Origin: Bdellovibrionales bacterium
Lineage (GTDB): Bacteria; Bdellovibrionota; Bdellovibrionia; Bdellovibrionales; UBA1609
DNA: 43,248 nt
Reading direction: 5' to 3'
Assembly: GCA_028819545.1 (NCBI GenBank)
Contig: JAPPLG010000003.1
Location: 1-43,248, forward strand
Under the pieces are notes generated by a model. The model ran no database searches, was not told the DNA's origin, and saw only the letters and a list, made by a program, of their open reading frames with translations. Made by a program: the position numbers and the translations under genes. Positions 8,200 to 17,498 of this stretch are shown here, piece by piece (the stretch's first letter is position 1; the number at the start of each line of letters is the position of its first letter).

Positions 8200-11100
8200 T
8201 TAATCTGCCTCATCAAGAAAATTTGGATAATAAGGGTAGATTTCTTGTTCTTGTGATGAGGAAGTCGACGTCCTATTCCTTACATTAGATAAATTAATCC
8301 CTCCAGATAAAGCAAAGTTGGAAGAACTAAAAAACCTCAAGTTGCCCAAAGGCAACACTGTAAATAACAAATCTTTTTGATCTTCCAGCTCTTCTGCATT
8401 GGCGGATGTTGTGTCCCAACCCCTTTCATAAAACAAATAATCTGAAATGACTTCAGTATCAAAAGCTAACGCATTTATATTGCGATCGATATACCTTTGA
8501 GGATATTTTGTTGCCAAAACTTCCCAGGGTATTCCCATATCGCTAGATATAAGATGCCCTTCAAACAACCCTGTAAAGATAGCCTCCAATTCAGGAGCTG
8601 ATCTATAATCAGATCCTCTAAAATAATGCCCGATAAATCTTTCAAGTATAAGGCGACATTTTTGAAGAGAGGTCTGATTATTAAAGCAGTGGTTATAAAC
8701 CACGGCAGATAAAAACATAAATTCCCCAACAAAACGCCGGTCTTCAGAATACATCAACATCAGTTTTGGAATAACATCTATAAGCACCTGCCGATTGGAT
8801 TGAATCCATTCCTTGAACAAGAGCTTATCATTTGCAAAAGACGTAAAAGCAGATTGAAACAGCATATTCATTGCCGTATGAATGCCCTCAACCCCTTTCC
8901 TGGTGGATAAATAATTTTCTATATTATGCACTTCGCGAATGAGCATTCTATTATGAAGACGCTCTTCTGAAAAATTTAATCGATCTGCCCAAAGAGAATT
9001 TAGCGGAGCGGGAAGTTCAACATAAGGAGACCCTAAAACAAAATTACCCAAGCCAAAAGACTTCATACGGTTTAGCATCTCCCCTTCTGCTATGAATAGT
9101 CTGTGTAATTTCCCTTTCTTCAAAGGATCTTTTGAACAAGCTTCAAATAACCACTGTTCAAAGTCCTGACGGTACTGAAACTCTTCCTCAGTAGATTGAA
9201 AAGTTCCATCCTGCACCCATTTCCTGTAGGCTCCATTAGCCTCAGACTCTTCCTCCAATTTCATACGTGTATTGCTATTAAGGTTATTGTAAAAATTTGT
9301 TAAAACTTGCGGCCCGTCACAACCTACAAACCCAAAAAGCTGTAATACACTGGACTGCAAAACTGTATTGGCAGATATAGCCTGTGTATGAAATTCTTCG
9401 GGAGATAACCCTGCTATGGATATAGCCCTTTCATACCCATCTAAAAGCCCCAAAGCCAGCCAATAAGCATACATAAAATAAAAACGGCCTAAGCGCGTAT
9501 TTTGGAATTGACTCAACAAAGCTCCAAGATAGTTGTAAAGATGGGTGCCAAAACCTGCCTCAAAATTTTCAGAAGTATATATATCCTCCCCTTCAAAGAA
9601 TTTTCTATAAGGCTTTGTCCACAACAAGCGAGTTGAATTTTTAGCCAACTCACTAAGCACCTGGTTTCCAAAGCTGTCTACAGCACTGTCAGAGCCAGGA
9701 AAAACTAAAAAATCATTTAACTCAAAATAATAACGAGTGGATAAGGCAGGAAACTCCTGATACATATTGTATTGTATAACCTTATCCATTAATAAATGAG
9801 AGGTTCTTGCAGTTAACACATGCACTGACTCAGAAATCTCTGTTCTTCTTTCACTGATAGAATCATTGGAAATCCCTCCGGATATTGCATAAGCCACCGA
9901 ATATAAATTATTAAACAAATTTAACAGATGTTTTTCTTCTGAGAAATTTTGATAGAAATCCCGAACACCATAACGATCCGTTCTGGATTGAGGCCATCCT
10001 CTATATTGGTCTGTAAGCTGTTGAGGCTGTATTAACTCATCTCTAAAAAGAGGATCAGATGTTCCAGCACGAATATAAGGAAACCTAAAAAGTTTTCGTG
10101 CTGAATCTTCAGGGTCCAACTCACCTAATCGACGTTCCTTAAATGAATCAAAGAAATCTGTTACAGGGTAAAATACTCCACGAGTTATACGAGCAAGTAA
10201 TAATCGCTCCAAACCTTTTTGGAGATCTATTTCATTCATCATAGATAGAGATGGAGTGCTGTTCTCCATAGGGACAGGAAAGAAATTCCCCGTCAAAGTT
10301 AAAGCCATAAAGGCCGCAGTCCTAATGACGTAAGTTCCCTTATAAGGAAGACCGCTGGCTTCTTTATATGGAGCTGACTGAGGAAGCAACTGTGGATAAA
10401 GGAAATGACCAATTTCTTTTTTCAAGGAATAATTTGGATAATGCTCCAACATGTACCTTGCCACTGCAGGGTGAGCTTGATCTTGATCTGCATCCTGCCA
10501 ACAAGATAAAATAGGATAAACCTGCTGTTCCGCCAAGGAAGATTCTGCAGAAATAATTTTTGACAATTCCAGTAATACACGAACATTTTCCGGCTTCCAC
10601 CTTTTTTGTGTATAAGCAGACCAATCTTTTTCCAGAACACAATAACGATTAGGAAGAAAAGCTAAATAAGTCAATGTATGGTAAATCAAATTCCTCGCCT
10701 TATAAAAACTAAACAATTCTTTTTCCTGCTTATTTTTCACCTTAATGGATGAGGTAAATTTAGAAAATAATTCACTCCTTTGGTCTTCATTTAAGTATTC
10801 AATAGTTGTATTAAAGTAACTTCTGGAAAATTGGTCTAAATGCCTTCTCCAATCCTGATAAATCACCATTAAATTCCAAAATCTTCTAAAAATAGAAGAG
10901 TAAAATGCATCATCTGACATAAAGCGATCTTGATTGTAAAAATACTGATCCATAACACGAAACAAACTTCTGATCTCATTCATAGCAATTTCATGGGGTT
11001 TAGAACCAGAATCATGTCTTAAACAATAAGCTGAACTGCCCACATCCCAATCCGAACATCTCCTGAATTGATTTCTGCCTTTTTCATTATGAAAATTAAT

Positions 11101-13797
11101 GATATTAAAAACCATTTGGTTTGAACTCCGAGAGAAAACATCTAAATTGGAGTCAGAAGCCTCCGGCTCATCCAAAGCTCCATCATACAAAACTTGCACA
11201 CCCCCAACATCATAAGCTCCAGGAGCCCACTGCCTTCCACTTGAGGCACTTAAATAATCCATACACGAAGAAGCCTGATCATTTGAAAATCTGTCATCTA
11301 CACGAGCGATCTCACCCTTTTCATTTTCATAGGTTAAATAAGGTACGAGATAACTAAGGCGATAATTAGTATCATCCTTATAGGAATAATCAGCACTGGC
11401 TTTATGATTATGCCTTAAACTAAAAATCGCGTGACCTATTTCATGCACCGTCACCCCTAAGCCAAAAATAGGATAAACCTTTTGAACACAGCGGCGCACA
11501 GAGGACTCAAAAGCCCCCCTATTTGACAGAGGGTTTTCAATATCATGGCATATAATTCTGAAATTTCGATCTAATTCAGAATTATGGCTGTCAAACAAGA
11601 ACTTATCCTCTAAACCCCAAGCTCTTACATTATTTTGAATCTGCTCAAGGCTGTCATGCTCCATGAAACGCCCCTGTCTTAGAGCGTATGTAATTTTAAA
11701 TTCTTTTAACCAATCCCTAAGCTCCGGCGAAGGTGTTTGAATATTAGAAAAAAATTCTGAAAAAGGTTTTTTGAATGCATCCTGCACCTGAGACAGACTG
11801 GTAAAATAAGAAGAGACTTCGTTTAAAGAGCGAGGAGATTCTACAACAGGTATATTTGAAAACTGCTGGATATGATTTTTAAATAATAAATACTGCAAGT
11901 TTTCCACTGAATAAGATAAAGAGCTTGTTTGTTGAATTGGATAAACAAAGGACTTCCCTATTGCAGAAGGATACTTTACATTAGTGCTCCTCAACGGATT
12001 GAGTAATTGATGTGCTTCATAGGCATAATCAATCACCAATTTTTCTACAAATTCCTGAGTATCCGGAATAATGACATTAGAAACAGTTGAAATAAGCTCA
12101 CCTGTTTCATCATCTGCATAAAATTGAGCTATACCGGAATATGATTTATTTCGTTCATTAGTAATATTCAGAATATGATAACGAATATCTCCAATATTGA
12201 CGTTCTTTGTCTCATCCAGATAAAGCCTCCATGAGACCTTCGCCTTAGCTAAAGCCTGATTCCATAAGGAAACTGCCTCCCTTCCGATATTTCTGATTAA
12301 ATCATCCTGAGGAGTACTATTAGAAAAGTGTATAGGCACAAGTCCTTTTTCATTAGGATGCACTCTCATCAAGCGGATTCGATCTTCATAATCCGCCCGA
12401 AAGGAATGTAGTGGATCTGAAAAAATTGTATTGTACTGAAGTCTAAAAAATTCAAATCTGGGATCTGTTTTTGCAATAGTTTTAGGCTGATATGTAGATT
12501 TTTTTGAAGAGTCTTTTTTAAAGAAAGAAAACCGATACTCTATTGCATCAGAAGTAACAATAACAAAATCAAAATAATCAGGAGCAAAACGAACTTCTTT
12601 AACAGTCACAGAAGTATTTGCAGAAAGCATTTCTCCTGCAGACAGTGAGTCTTCCAGATATCTACGGGCCACTGCACGAACCCGTTTCCTATGAAAATCA
12701 TCCACCTGAGAAAAGTCCAAAGAAACATATCTTCTCTCCTCCCAGGATAAGTGACTGCTTACAGGTTCTGATAAATCCTCATCAACAGATACATCTGTTA
12801 AAGTATTTCTATAATCCAGATGTTTCACGGGAATGGACAACACTTCCGCTTCTACTGGATAATCCAATTGATCACCTTGTTTTTTATAATACTCATTAAT
12901 AGCTTTCAAGCGGCCTGATTCAAATTGAAAAGAAACTTTTTGCCCTGGTGTGTAGCTGGAATAACTATCTCCGGAGCGCACCACACCAGAGCCTGCCTGC
13001 CTATACCGACTTAATCGTTTTGCGGAAACTACACTCACCCCCGAATACCACACACCTTCAAAATAAGTTTTAGGCAAGATGTCCGGTTTTTCCTGGTACT
13101 GGAAAGAAGAAAAACCGGAACTTAATTCAGGTATGTAAATCTCCTTTGCACCTGTGCGAATCTTCTGAGGGATTCCCACATGACTTTGAAAACTTTCCAG
13201 GGAATCTTCATTAGGAAAAAAATCCAAAATATGAGTTTCTTTATTATCCACATTCATCATATTTCGAACCTGACCCTGCTGAATCGAATACCCTCCTATA
13301 GGGAGTGCATAACGGTCATTCTGAATACGAATAGCTTGAGCAAGTCTCTGATAGGGAAGCTCATGCAAGGTTCCTGACATTAATACCCGCAAGTAAGAAC
13401 CTGTTATCTGAAAATACACCTCATAGGAGGTATGCGGCCGAGCCACCAACCGTATTTCTCTTTGAGTCAGCACGGTTTGACACAGTGAACTGCCTCTAAC
13501 TTCATACTCCACAACAGGTAAATTATTAATCACCGGAAAAGTCGAAGTAGAATGAGACGGAAAAACAACAGAATCCGACTTATTACTTTCTAAAACAATT
13601 TTCTGCGCCTGACTGACAGCACTGCCTGATTCTATAGGCCCCTGTGTTTTAATATAGCATTTTGTTTTTATAATCTGATCAATAGGAAAAATTTGATCTT
13701 GTTTGACATCATTAGGCTGAAACTGGTCAGGCAACACCTCTACACAAGATGTGCATAAAAGAATAAAGCCAAGACTTAAAAAAAACCTTAATATCAA
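8200..13797 (-). CDS. Very large metzincin-type zinc metalloprotease lipoprotein
   Basis: Predicted surface or periplasmic lipoprotein of about 1865 residues. A short signal peptide (ILRFFLSLGFILLCTSC) ends in a lipobox-like Cys. In the middle, near 11400-11450, HEIGHAIFSLRHNHKAS gives a HExxH zinc site with a further His. About 60 residues later SSCMDYLS is a good Met-turn. The combination matches the DUF4953/DUF5117 zinc protease group (HEVGHTLGLRHNFKAS-like), with one extra residue between the second and third His. The rest, with a long alpha-helical C-terminal half, is not recognisable. I chose TTG at 13797 (AGGCGG upstream, proper signal peptide); the frame is open to a TTG at 13845. It follows the outer-membrane protein gene closely, suggesting one transcript. 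Confidence 0.8.
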   Translation of the reverse strand: MILRFFLSLGFILLCTSCVEVLPDQFQPNDVKQDQIFPIDQIIKTKCYIKTQGPIESGSAVSQAQKIVLESNKSDSVVFPSHSTSTFPVINNLPVVEYEVRGSSLCQTVLTQREIRLVARPHTSYEVYFQITGSYLRVLMSGTLHELPYQRLAQAIRIQNDRYALPIGGYSIQQGQVRNMMNVDNKETHILDFFPNEDSLESFQSHVGIPQKIRTGAKEIYIPELSSGFSSFQYQEKPDILPKTYFEGVWYSGVSVVSAKRLSRYRQAGSGVVRSGDSYSSYTPGQKVSFQFESGRLKAINEYYKKQGDQLDYPVEAEVLSIPVKHLDYRNTLTDVSVDEDLSEPVSSHLSWEERRYVSLDFSQVDDFHRKRVRAVARRYLEDSLSAGEMLSANTSVTVKEVRFAPDYFDFVIVTSDAIEYRFSFFKKDSSKKSTYQPKTIAKTDPRFEFFRLQYNTIFSDPLHSFRADYEDRIRLMRVHPNEKGLVPIHFSNSTPQDDLIRNIGREAVSLWNQALAKAKVSWRLYLDETKNVNIGDIRYHILNITNERNKSYSGIAQFYADDETGELISTVSNVIIPDTQEFVEKLVIDYAYEAHQLLNPLRSTNVKYPSAIGKSFVYPIQQTSSLSYSVENLQYLLFKNHIQQFSNIPVVESPRSLNEVSSYFTSLSQVQDAFKKPFSEFFSNIQTPSPELRDWLKEFKITYALRQGRFMEHDSLEQIQNNVRAWGLEDKFLFDSHNSELDRNFRIICHDIENPLSNRGAFESSVRRCVQKVYPIFGLGVTVHEIGHAIFSLRHNHKASADYSYKDDTNYRLSYLVPYLTYENEKGEIARVDDRFSNDQASSCMDYLSASSGRQWAPGAYDVGGVQVLYDGALDEPEASDSNLDVFSRSSNQMVFNIINFHNEKGRNQFRRCSDWDVGSSAYCLRHDSGSKPHEIAMNEIRSLFRVMDQYFYNQDRFMSDDAFYSSIFRRFWNLMVIYQDWRRHLDQFSRSYFNTTIEYLNEDQRSELFSKFTSSIKVKNKQEKELFSFYKARNLIYHTLTYLAFLPNRYCVLEKDWSAYTQKRWKPENVRVLLELSKIISAESSLAEQQVYPILSCWQDADQDQAHPAVARYMLEHYPNYSLKKEIGHFLYPQLLPQSAPYKEASGLPYKGTYVIRTAAFMALTLTGNFFPVPMENSTPSLSMMNEIDLQKGLERLLLARITRGVFYPVTDFFDSFKERRLGELDPEDSARKLFRFPYIRAGTSDPLFRDELIQPQQLTDQYRGWPQSRTDRYGVRDFYQNFSEEKHLLNLFNNLYSVAYAISGGISNDSISERRTEISESVHVLTARTSHLLMDKVIQYNMYQEFPALSTRYYFELNDFLVFPGSDSAVDSFGNQVLSELAKNSTRLLWTKPYRKFFEGEDIYTSENFEAGFGTHLYNYLGALLSQFQNTRLGRFYFMYAYWLALGLLDGYERAISIAGLSPEEFHTQAISANTVLQSSVLQLFGFVGCDGPQVLTNFYNNLNSNTRMKLEEESEANGAYRKWVQDGTFQSTEEEFQYRQDFEQWLFEACSKDPLKKGKLHRLFIAEGEMLNRMKSFGLGNFVLGSPYVELPAPLNSLWADRLNFSEERLHNRMLIREVHNIENYLSTRKGVEGIHTAMNMLFQSAFTSFANDKLLFKEWIQSNRQVLIDVIPKLMLMYSEDRRFVGEFMFLSAVVYNHCFNNQTSLQKCRLILERFIGHYFRGSDYRSAPELEAIFTGLFEGHLISSDMGIPWEVLATKYPQRYIDRNINALAFDTEVISDYLFYERGWDTTSANAEELEDQKDLLFTVLPLGNLRFFSSSNFALSGGINLSNVRNRTSTSSSQEQEIYPYYPNFLDEAD

Positions 13798-13860
13798 CTT
13801 ACCGCCTGCCAAAAACTCTCTCTCATAACAGTTTTCTACAATCAACCTAATTTTATTGCG

Positions 13861-14670
13861 TCATTTCCATTTTAAAGCTGCTCCGGTTACAAACAAATAA
13901 GGGTAAATGTATTGTGTCCGCAGTACAACTTTATCGTAATGGCTCCACTTTCTCATAAAAGAAGCAAATACCTGTAGTTTTTCCCAGGAATAAAGCAAAC
14001 GAACCTCAGCACTCCATGCATTATAAACCTTATTAGAATAAGTATAAAAATTCTGAAAACCTATAGATGATTCCAAAGAAAAACCCGCATAAACCGGACC
14101 TTTCACTGAAATTTCATGATTTAAAGAAATGATATCATTATGGATGTAGCTCTCTAAAAAACTTCTCAGTACACTTTGATGCGCATTCAGCGATACAAAA
14201 TGCCTAAATAAAATCTCCAGATTCAAAAGCTTACTTTCTTGTTTGGAAAATGAAAGCAAGTAGGACACCCCCAAAGAACCTGCTGTGACCAAAGGTTTTT
14301 TCAAAGAAGATTTTGATAGAGGAAACAACCCGCTTACAAAAAACTGAACAGATGGGTTAAAAGCATAAACTAAAACAGCCTCAAAATCCTGAAAGCCAAA
14401 AAAATCAGGATCCGGAACTGGTTTAAGAGGGTGGCTGTAAGCCAGTCGAGCTTGCACTTGCTGAAACCCTGTTTGAAATTTCGAAAGATCATAAGAAGCC
14501 TCTACCTGATGCTGAAGTACAAAATCTCTCCAATTCTGATGTTCGTAATATACAGGCAATGAACGAAGAGCCAAAGAAGTCCAACTGGCCGACCAAGGAA
14601 AACCTGTTTGGGCAAAAGCTATAGGAGTGAACAATAAAGAAAATAAAAAAGAAATTTTAATGAAAGACAT
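13861..14670 (-). CDS. Predicted outer-membrane beta-barrel protein, unknown function
   Basis: A cleavable signal peptide (MSFIKISFLFSLLFTPIAFAQ) is followed by about 250 residues of alternating hydrophobic/polar segments rich in Tyr, Phe and Ser (for example DFEAVLVYAFNPSVQFFVSG and LFVTGAALKWK at the end), as expected of a transmembrane barrel. I do not recognise a named family. The ATG at 14670 gives a normal signal peptide; an in-frame ATG at 14691 would add seven residues. It sits upstream of the giant protease lipoprotein in the same direction, so the two may work together at the outer membrane. It is divergent from the secreted-protein gene at 14768. Confidence 0.7.
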   Translation of the reverse strand: MSFIKISFLFSLLFTPIAFAQTGFPWSASWTSLALRSLPVYYEHQNWRDFVLQHQVEASYDLSKFQTGFQQVQARLAYSHPLKPVPDPDFFGFQDFEAVLVYAFNPSVQFFVSGLFPLSKSSLKKPLVTAGSLGVSYLLSFSKQESKLLNLEILFRHFVSLNAHQSVLRSFLESYIHNDIISLNHEISVKGPVYAGFSLESSIGFQNFYTYSNKVYNAWSAEVRLLYSWEKLQVFASFMRKWSHYDKVVLRTQYIYPYLFVTGAALKWK

Positions 14671-14708
14671 AGCTTTACTTATCACATACATTTTATAGTT
14701 TAATATAA

Positions 14709-14757
14709 TTAACTCGCTGAGTTAAAATGGACTTTTTCCTTATAAAATCTTATAAGG
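14709..14757. promoter_or_regulatory. Dyad and hairpin in the divergent intergenic region
   Basis: The 97 bases between two divergent exported-protein genes hold two perfect inverted repeats. TTAACTCGCTGAGTTAA (14709-14725) looks like an operator dyad. CCTTATAA-aatc-TTATAAGG (14738-14757) is a hairpin whose right arm contains the AAGG that is the only ribosome-site candidate for the gene starting at 14768. Nothing is known about either; operator and translational roles are inference. Confidence 0.45.
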
Positions 14758-14767
14758 TTATCCCATA

Positions 14768-16294
14768 ATGAAGCATCTTTTTATTTTATGGATTTTAATT
14801 TCTCAATGGCAGGTTTTTAGCTCTGAGTGCGATTTAACTTTCGACAATAAAAACCCTGACCACATTATAAACCAAATAGAAGAAATCTATCTTATGGATA
14901 TAGAAACAGGATTATTGTGTTTCAACGAGTTAAAAACTTTTCTGATTGAACCCTGGGATGATGAAAACTCTGCAACTAAAGATATACAAAACATTATTGA
15001 CAGCATCTATGGAAATGATCGCCGGGACAACTTAGAACGTATCGAGTACTTAATGTCGCTGTTACTGAATACCTCAAACGCTCAAGACGTTAAGCCTAAT
15101 GTACACTCAGAAATCTCATCACAACAAATGTCCCCTATAAGAATCACTCTGACCCAGATCACTCAAACACCCACCATTACAAGTAATCTTATAGAGTCTG
15201 AAAATATCCCTTCTGATCTGGATACGCAAGTCAAACAACTTCAATCACAGAGACAGCAAACTCCAATATTCTGGAACCCCTACTTCTTCTTTCCATCTGC
15301 AGGATTTGATAGAAACCTTTTGTTACAAAATTCCCCCCGCACACCACCGCGAAATCAAATTGAAACAATAGATACCTTAAATGTAGACTCGACAACTGAT
15401 CAACAGCCCAGACAGTCTTTTGAAGAAGAGTATATCTGGACAGAAACTTTTCAAATTGAGTTTCCAGCTATTGTGTTATGCAGAACATCTGCAGACGATA
15501 TGTCCAGACTATTTTTCAGAACATTAAAAAAATATGAAGACGAAATCATTGAATTTACAAACCAGAATCTAGGCATGGAACAGATTTATATAGATATTAT
15601 GGAATGGCTGGATTCTATCCGAAACCAAAATGGATATCATTTACAAAACTCCCACCCTATTTTTGACGTCACTTCCTACAGCGTTCAACTTAATCAAGTT
15701 CCAGATTTCATACTGGATGGGATGACAACAGAACAAGAAGAAAAATTCAAAGATATGATGAATTTTGTGAGAAAATACGTATGGATGTATAACTTGCATT
15801 TTGAATATAGAAAATGCCTGCCGACTGCGTTTCGCGAACACCTACTACTATCTTATTCTGTTCCAGCACCTTTGGAAATGGGAGAAGACCCAGAAAAACC
15901 TGTAGAAGATTATTTAGACATAAATCTCTTTTACGAGTTCTCCACTTATACATCCCCTTTTGCATCTGCATTTAAACAAAACTACCCTCTATATGTACTT
16001 CAACAAAATAATGTCAGTTGGAATGACTTTGAATCGAACGAACTGAGAAATAGGTATGAAGCCAATTGGGTCAAAAATAAAAAGTGCGAGGAAGAAAAGA
16101 AAAACAAAGAAGATGAGGAAAGCACAGCAGAAAATAACAACGAAGAAGACAAGGAGAGTATAGAGGAAAACGAAAATGAAGAGAATATAGAAGAAGAGTG
16201 CAAAAAAATACCTGAATCCAAGTGGAAAATAATCCCTGAGTTTTTAGAAACCTTTATTTCAAAGAATAGGACTTATCTTAATGTTTCATTTTAA
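14768..16294 (+). CDS. Secreted protein of unknown function with highly charged tail
   Basis: I do not recognise this 508-residue protein. It has a signal peptide (MKHLFILWILISQWQVFSS, then ECDLTF). A Gln/Thr/Pro-rich low-complexity stretch lies at about 115-220. A central region has a few Cys and aromatic residues (FQIEFPAIVLCRTSADD). Near the C-terminus, about 55 residues are almost entirely Glu, Lys, Asn and Asp. It is the first gene of a plus-strand run, and its last codons overlap the kamA start by 14 bases. A second secreted protein follows kamA, so an export-linked or envelope role for the group is possible. Confidence 0.75.
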   Translation: MKHLFILWILISQWQVFSSECDLTFDNKNPDHIINQIEEIYLMDIETGLLCFNELKTFLIEPWDDENSATKDIQNIIDSIYGNDRRDNLERIEYLMSLLLNTSNAQDVKPNVHSEISSQQMSPIRITLTQITQTPTITSNLIESENIPSDLDTQVKQLQSQRQQTPIFWNPYFFFPSAGFDRNLLLQNSPRTPPRNQIETIDTLNVDSTTDQQPRQSFEEEYIWTETFQIEFPAIVLCRTSADDMSRLFFRTLKKYEDEIIEFTNQNLGMEQIYIDIMEWLDSIRNQNGYHLQNSHPIFDVTSYSVQLNQVPDFILDGMTTEQEEKFKDMMNFVRKYVWMYNLHFEYRKCLPTAFREHLLLSYSVPAPLEMGEDPEKPVEDYLDINLFYEFSTYTSPFASAFKQNYPLYVLQQNNVSWNDFESNELRNRYEANWVKNKKCEEEKKNKEDEESTAENNNEEDKESIEENENEENIEEECKKIPESKWKIIPEFLETFISKNRTYLNVSF

Positions 16295-17498
16295 ATCTAT
16301 TTCCGCCCCATCCAACATTCCTAAAGAACAATGGACTCATTGGAAGTGGCAGATGCAAAATGCATTAAAAACTCCTGAAGAGTTTGAAAAATCTCTACAT
16401 CTATCAGAAGAAGAAAAAAAAGCACTGCATAGTCTGAAAAATATTTTTGCAGTGAAAACAACACCCTACTATCTTCAGCTTTGCCAACAATATCCGGCTG
16501 TCAGGCAAATGGCGCTTCCCCACCTAAAAGAATTGGACCCCTCCGGTTTTTATCAGGAGGACCCTCTTGGAGAAAAAAACCATAACCCTGTTCCAAGAAT
16601 CATTCATCGTTATCCCGATCGAGTGCTATTTCTAGTGACAGATTTCTGCGGCATCTATTGCCGCTACTGCACCAGAAAACATTTCACAGCCCAAGGAAAT
16701 CACACTGTCTCTTCTAAGGATTATCAAAAGGCCCTTCAATACATTCAAAACAACCAGGGAATTCGAGAAGTGATTTTATCCGGCGGAGACCCTCTTACAC
16801 TTTCCAATAATAGAATAAAAAATATTCTAACAGATTTGCGCTCCATTCCTCATATTGAAATTATCCGAATAGGAAGCCGTCTGCCTGTCGTATGCCCTTT
16901 CCGGATAGATGAAGAGCTTATTGACATACTTAAAGCACATCAACCTGTTTTTATCATGACACACTTCAACCATCCCAAAGAATTGACTGCAGAATGTGTG
17001 AAACATCTTCTTCATCTTTGCGACAATGGCATTTGTGTCTACAACCAAATGGTGCTTTTAAACGGCATCAACAATCACCCGGCCGTTGTGCAGGCTCTCA
17101 ACCGAAGACTGCTTTTTATAAGAGTCAGACCTTATTATATGTTTCAGTGCGACCCTTCCAAAGGTACCGGACATTTTCGAACCACTATAGAAAATTCCAA
17201 ATGGATTCAAAAAGAACTTTGGGGTGTTTTATCCGGTTTAGCTACATCCAGACTGAGCATGGATTTACCGAGTGGAGGAGGTAAAGTGGAGTTAGTGCCA
17301 GATCATTTTGTAAAAAAAGAAAAAAACACTTTCTTTCACAAAGGATTTGACGGAATAACATCCGGGTATCCCAATCCCACAGAGTCAAACTTGCCGGATA
17401 CAACAGATATTCAGGAATATTTAGAAGAGTGGAAAGTTTTAAAAACACAACCTTACGGATCTTTAGAAAAGGAGAACTATGCGTCCCAGTACATTTAA
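16281..17498 (+). CDS. kamA: Lysine 2,3-aminomutase (radical SAM, PLP)
   Basis: Interconverts L-lysine and L-beta-lysine using S-adenosylmethionine, a 4Fe-4S cluster and PLP. The cluster motif is CGIYCRYCTRKHF (CxxxCxxC, about residues 119-126). VILSGGDPLTL and RIGSRLPVVCPFRI follow. QCDPSKGTGHFRT and MDLPSGGGK hold the two Asp residues known to grip the lysine side chain, and the PLP Lys. At 405 residues with a C-terminal extension it fits KamA better than the shorter EF-P modifying enzyme EpmB; no epmA or efp is in the window. It sits between two secreted-protein genes with overlapping ends. Confidence 0.88.
   Translation: MFHFKSISAPSNIPKEQWTHWKWQMQNALKTPEEFEKSLHLSEEEKKALHSLKNIFAVKTTPYYLQLCQQYPAVRQMALPHLKELDPSGFYQEDPLGEKNHNPVPRIIHRYPDRVLFLVTDFCGIYCRYCTRKHFTAQGNHTVSSKDYQKALQYIQNNQGIREVILSGGDPLTLSNNRIKNILTDLRSIPHIEIIRIGSRLPVVCPFRIDEELIDILKAHQPVFIMTHFNHPKELTAECVKHLLHLCDNGICVYNQMVLLNGINNHPAVVQALNRRLLFIRVRPYYMFQCDPSKGTGHFRTTIENSKWIQKELWGVLSGLATSRLSMDLPSGGGKVELVPDHFVKKEKNTFFHKGFDGITSGYPNPTESNLPDTTDIQEYLEEWKVLKTQPYGSLEKENYASQYI

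Noticed and set aside
8475-13377. Several short frames within the giant lipoprotein gene
   Set aside because: Overlap a continuous frame with clear zinc-protease motifs; composition of shadows.
16281-17498. EF-P lysylation enzyme EpmB instead of KamA
   Set aside because: Length, the two lysine-binding Asp and the C-terminal extension fit KamA; no efp or epmA nearby. Not fully excluded.
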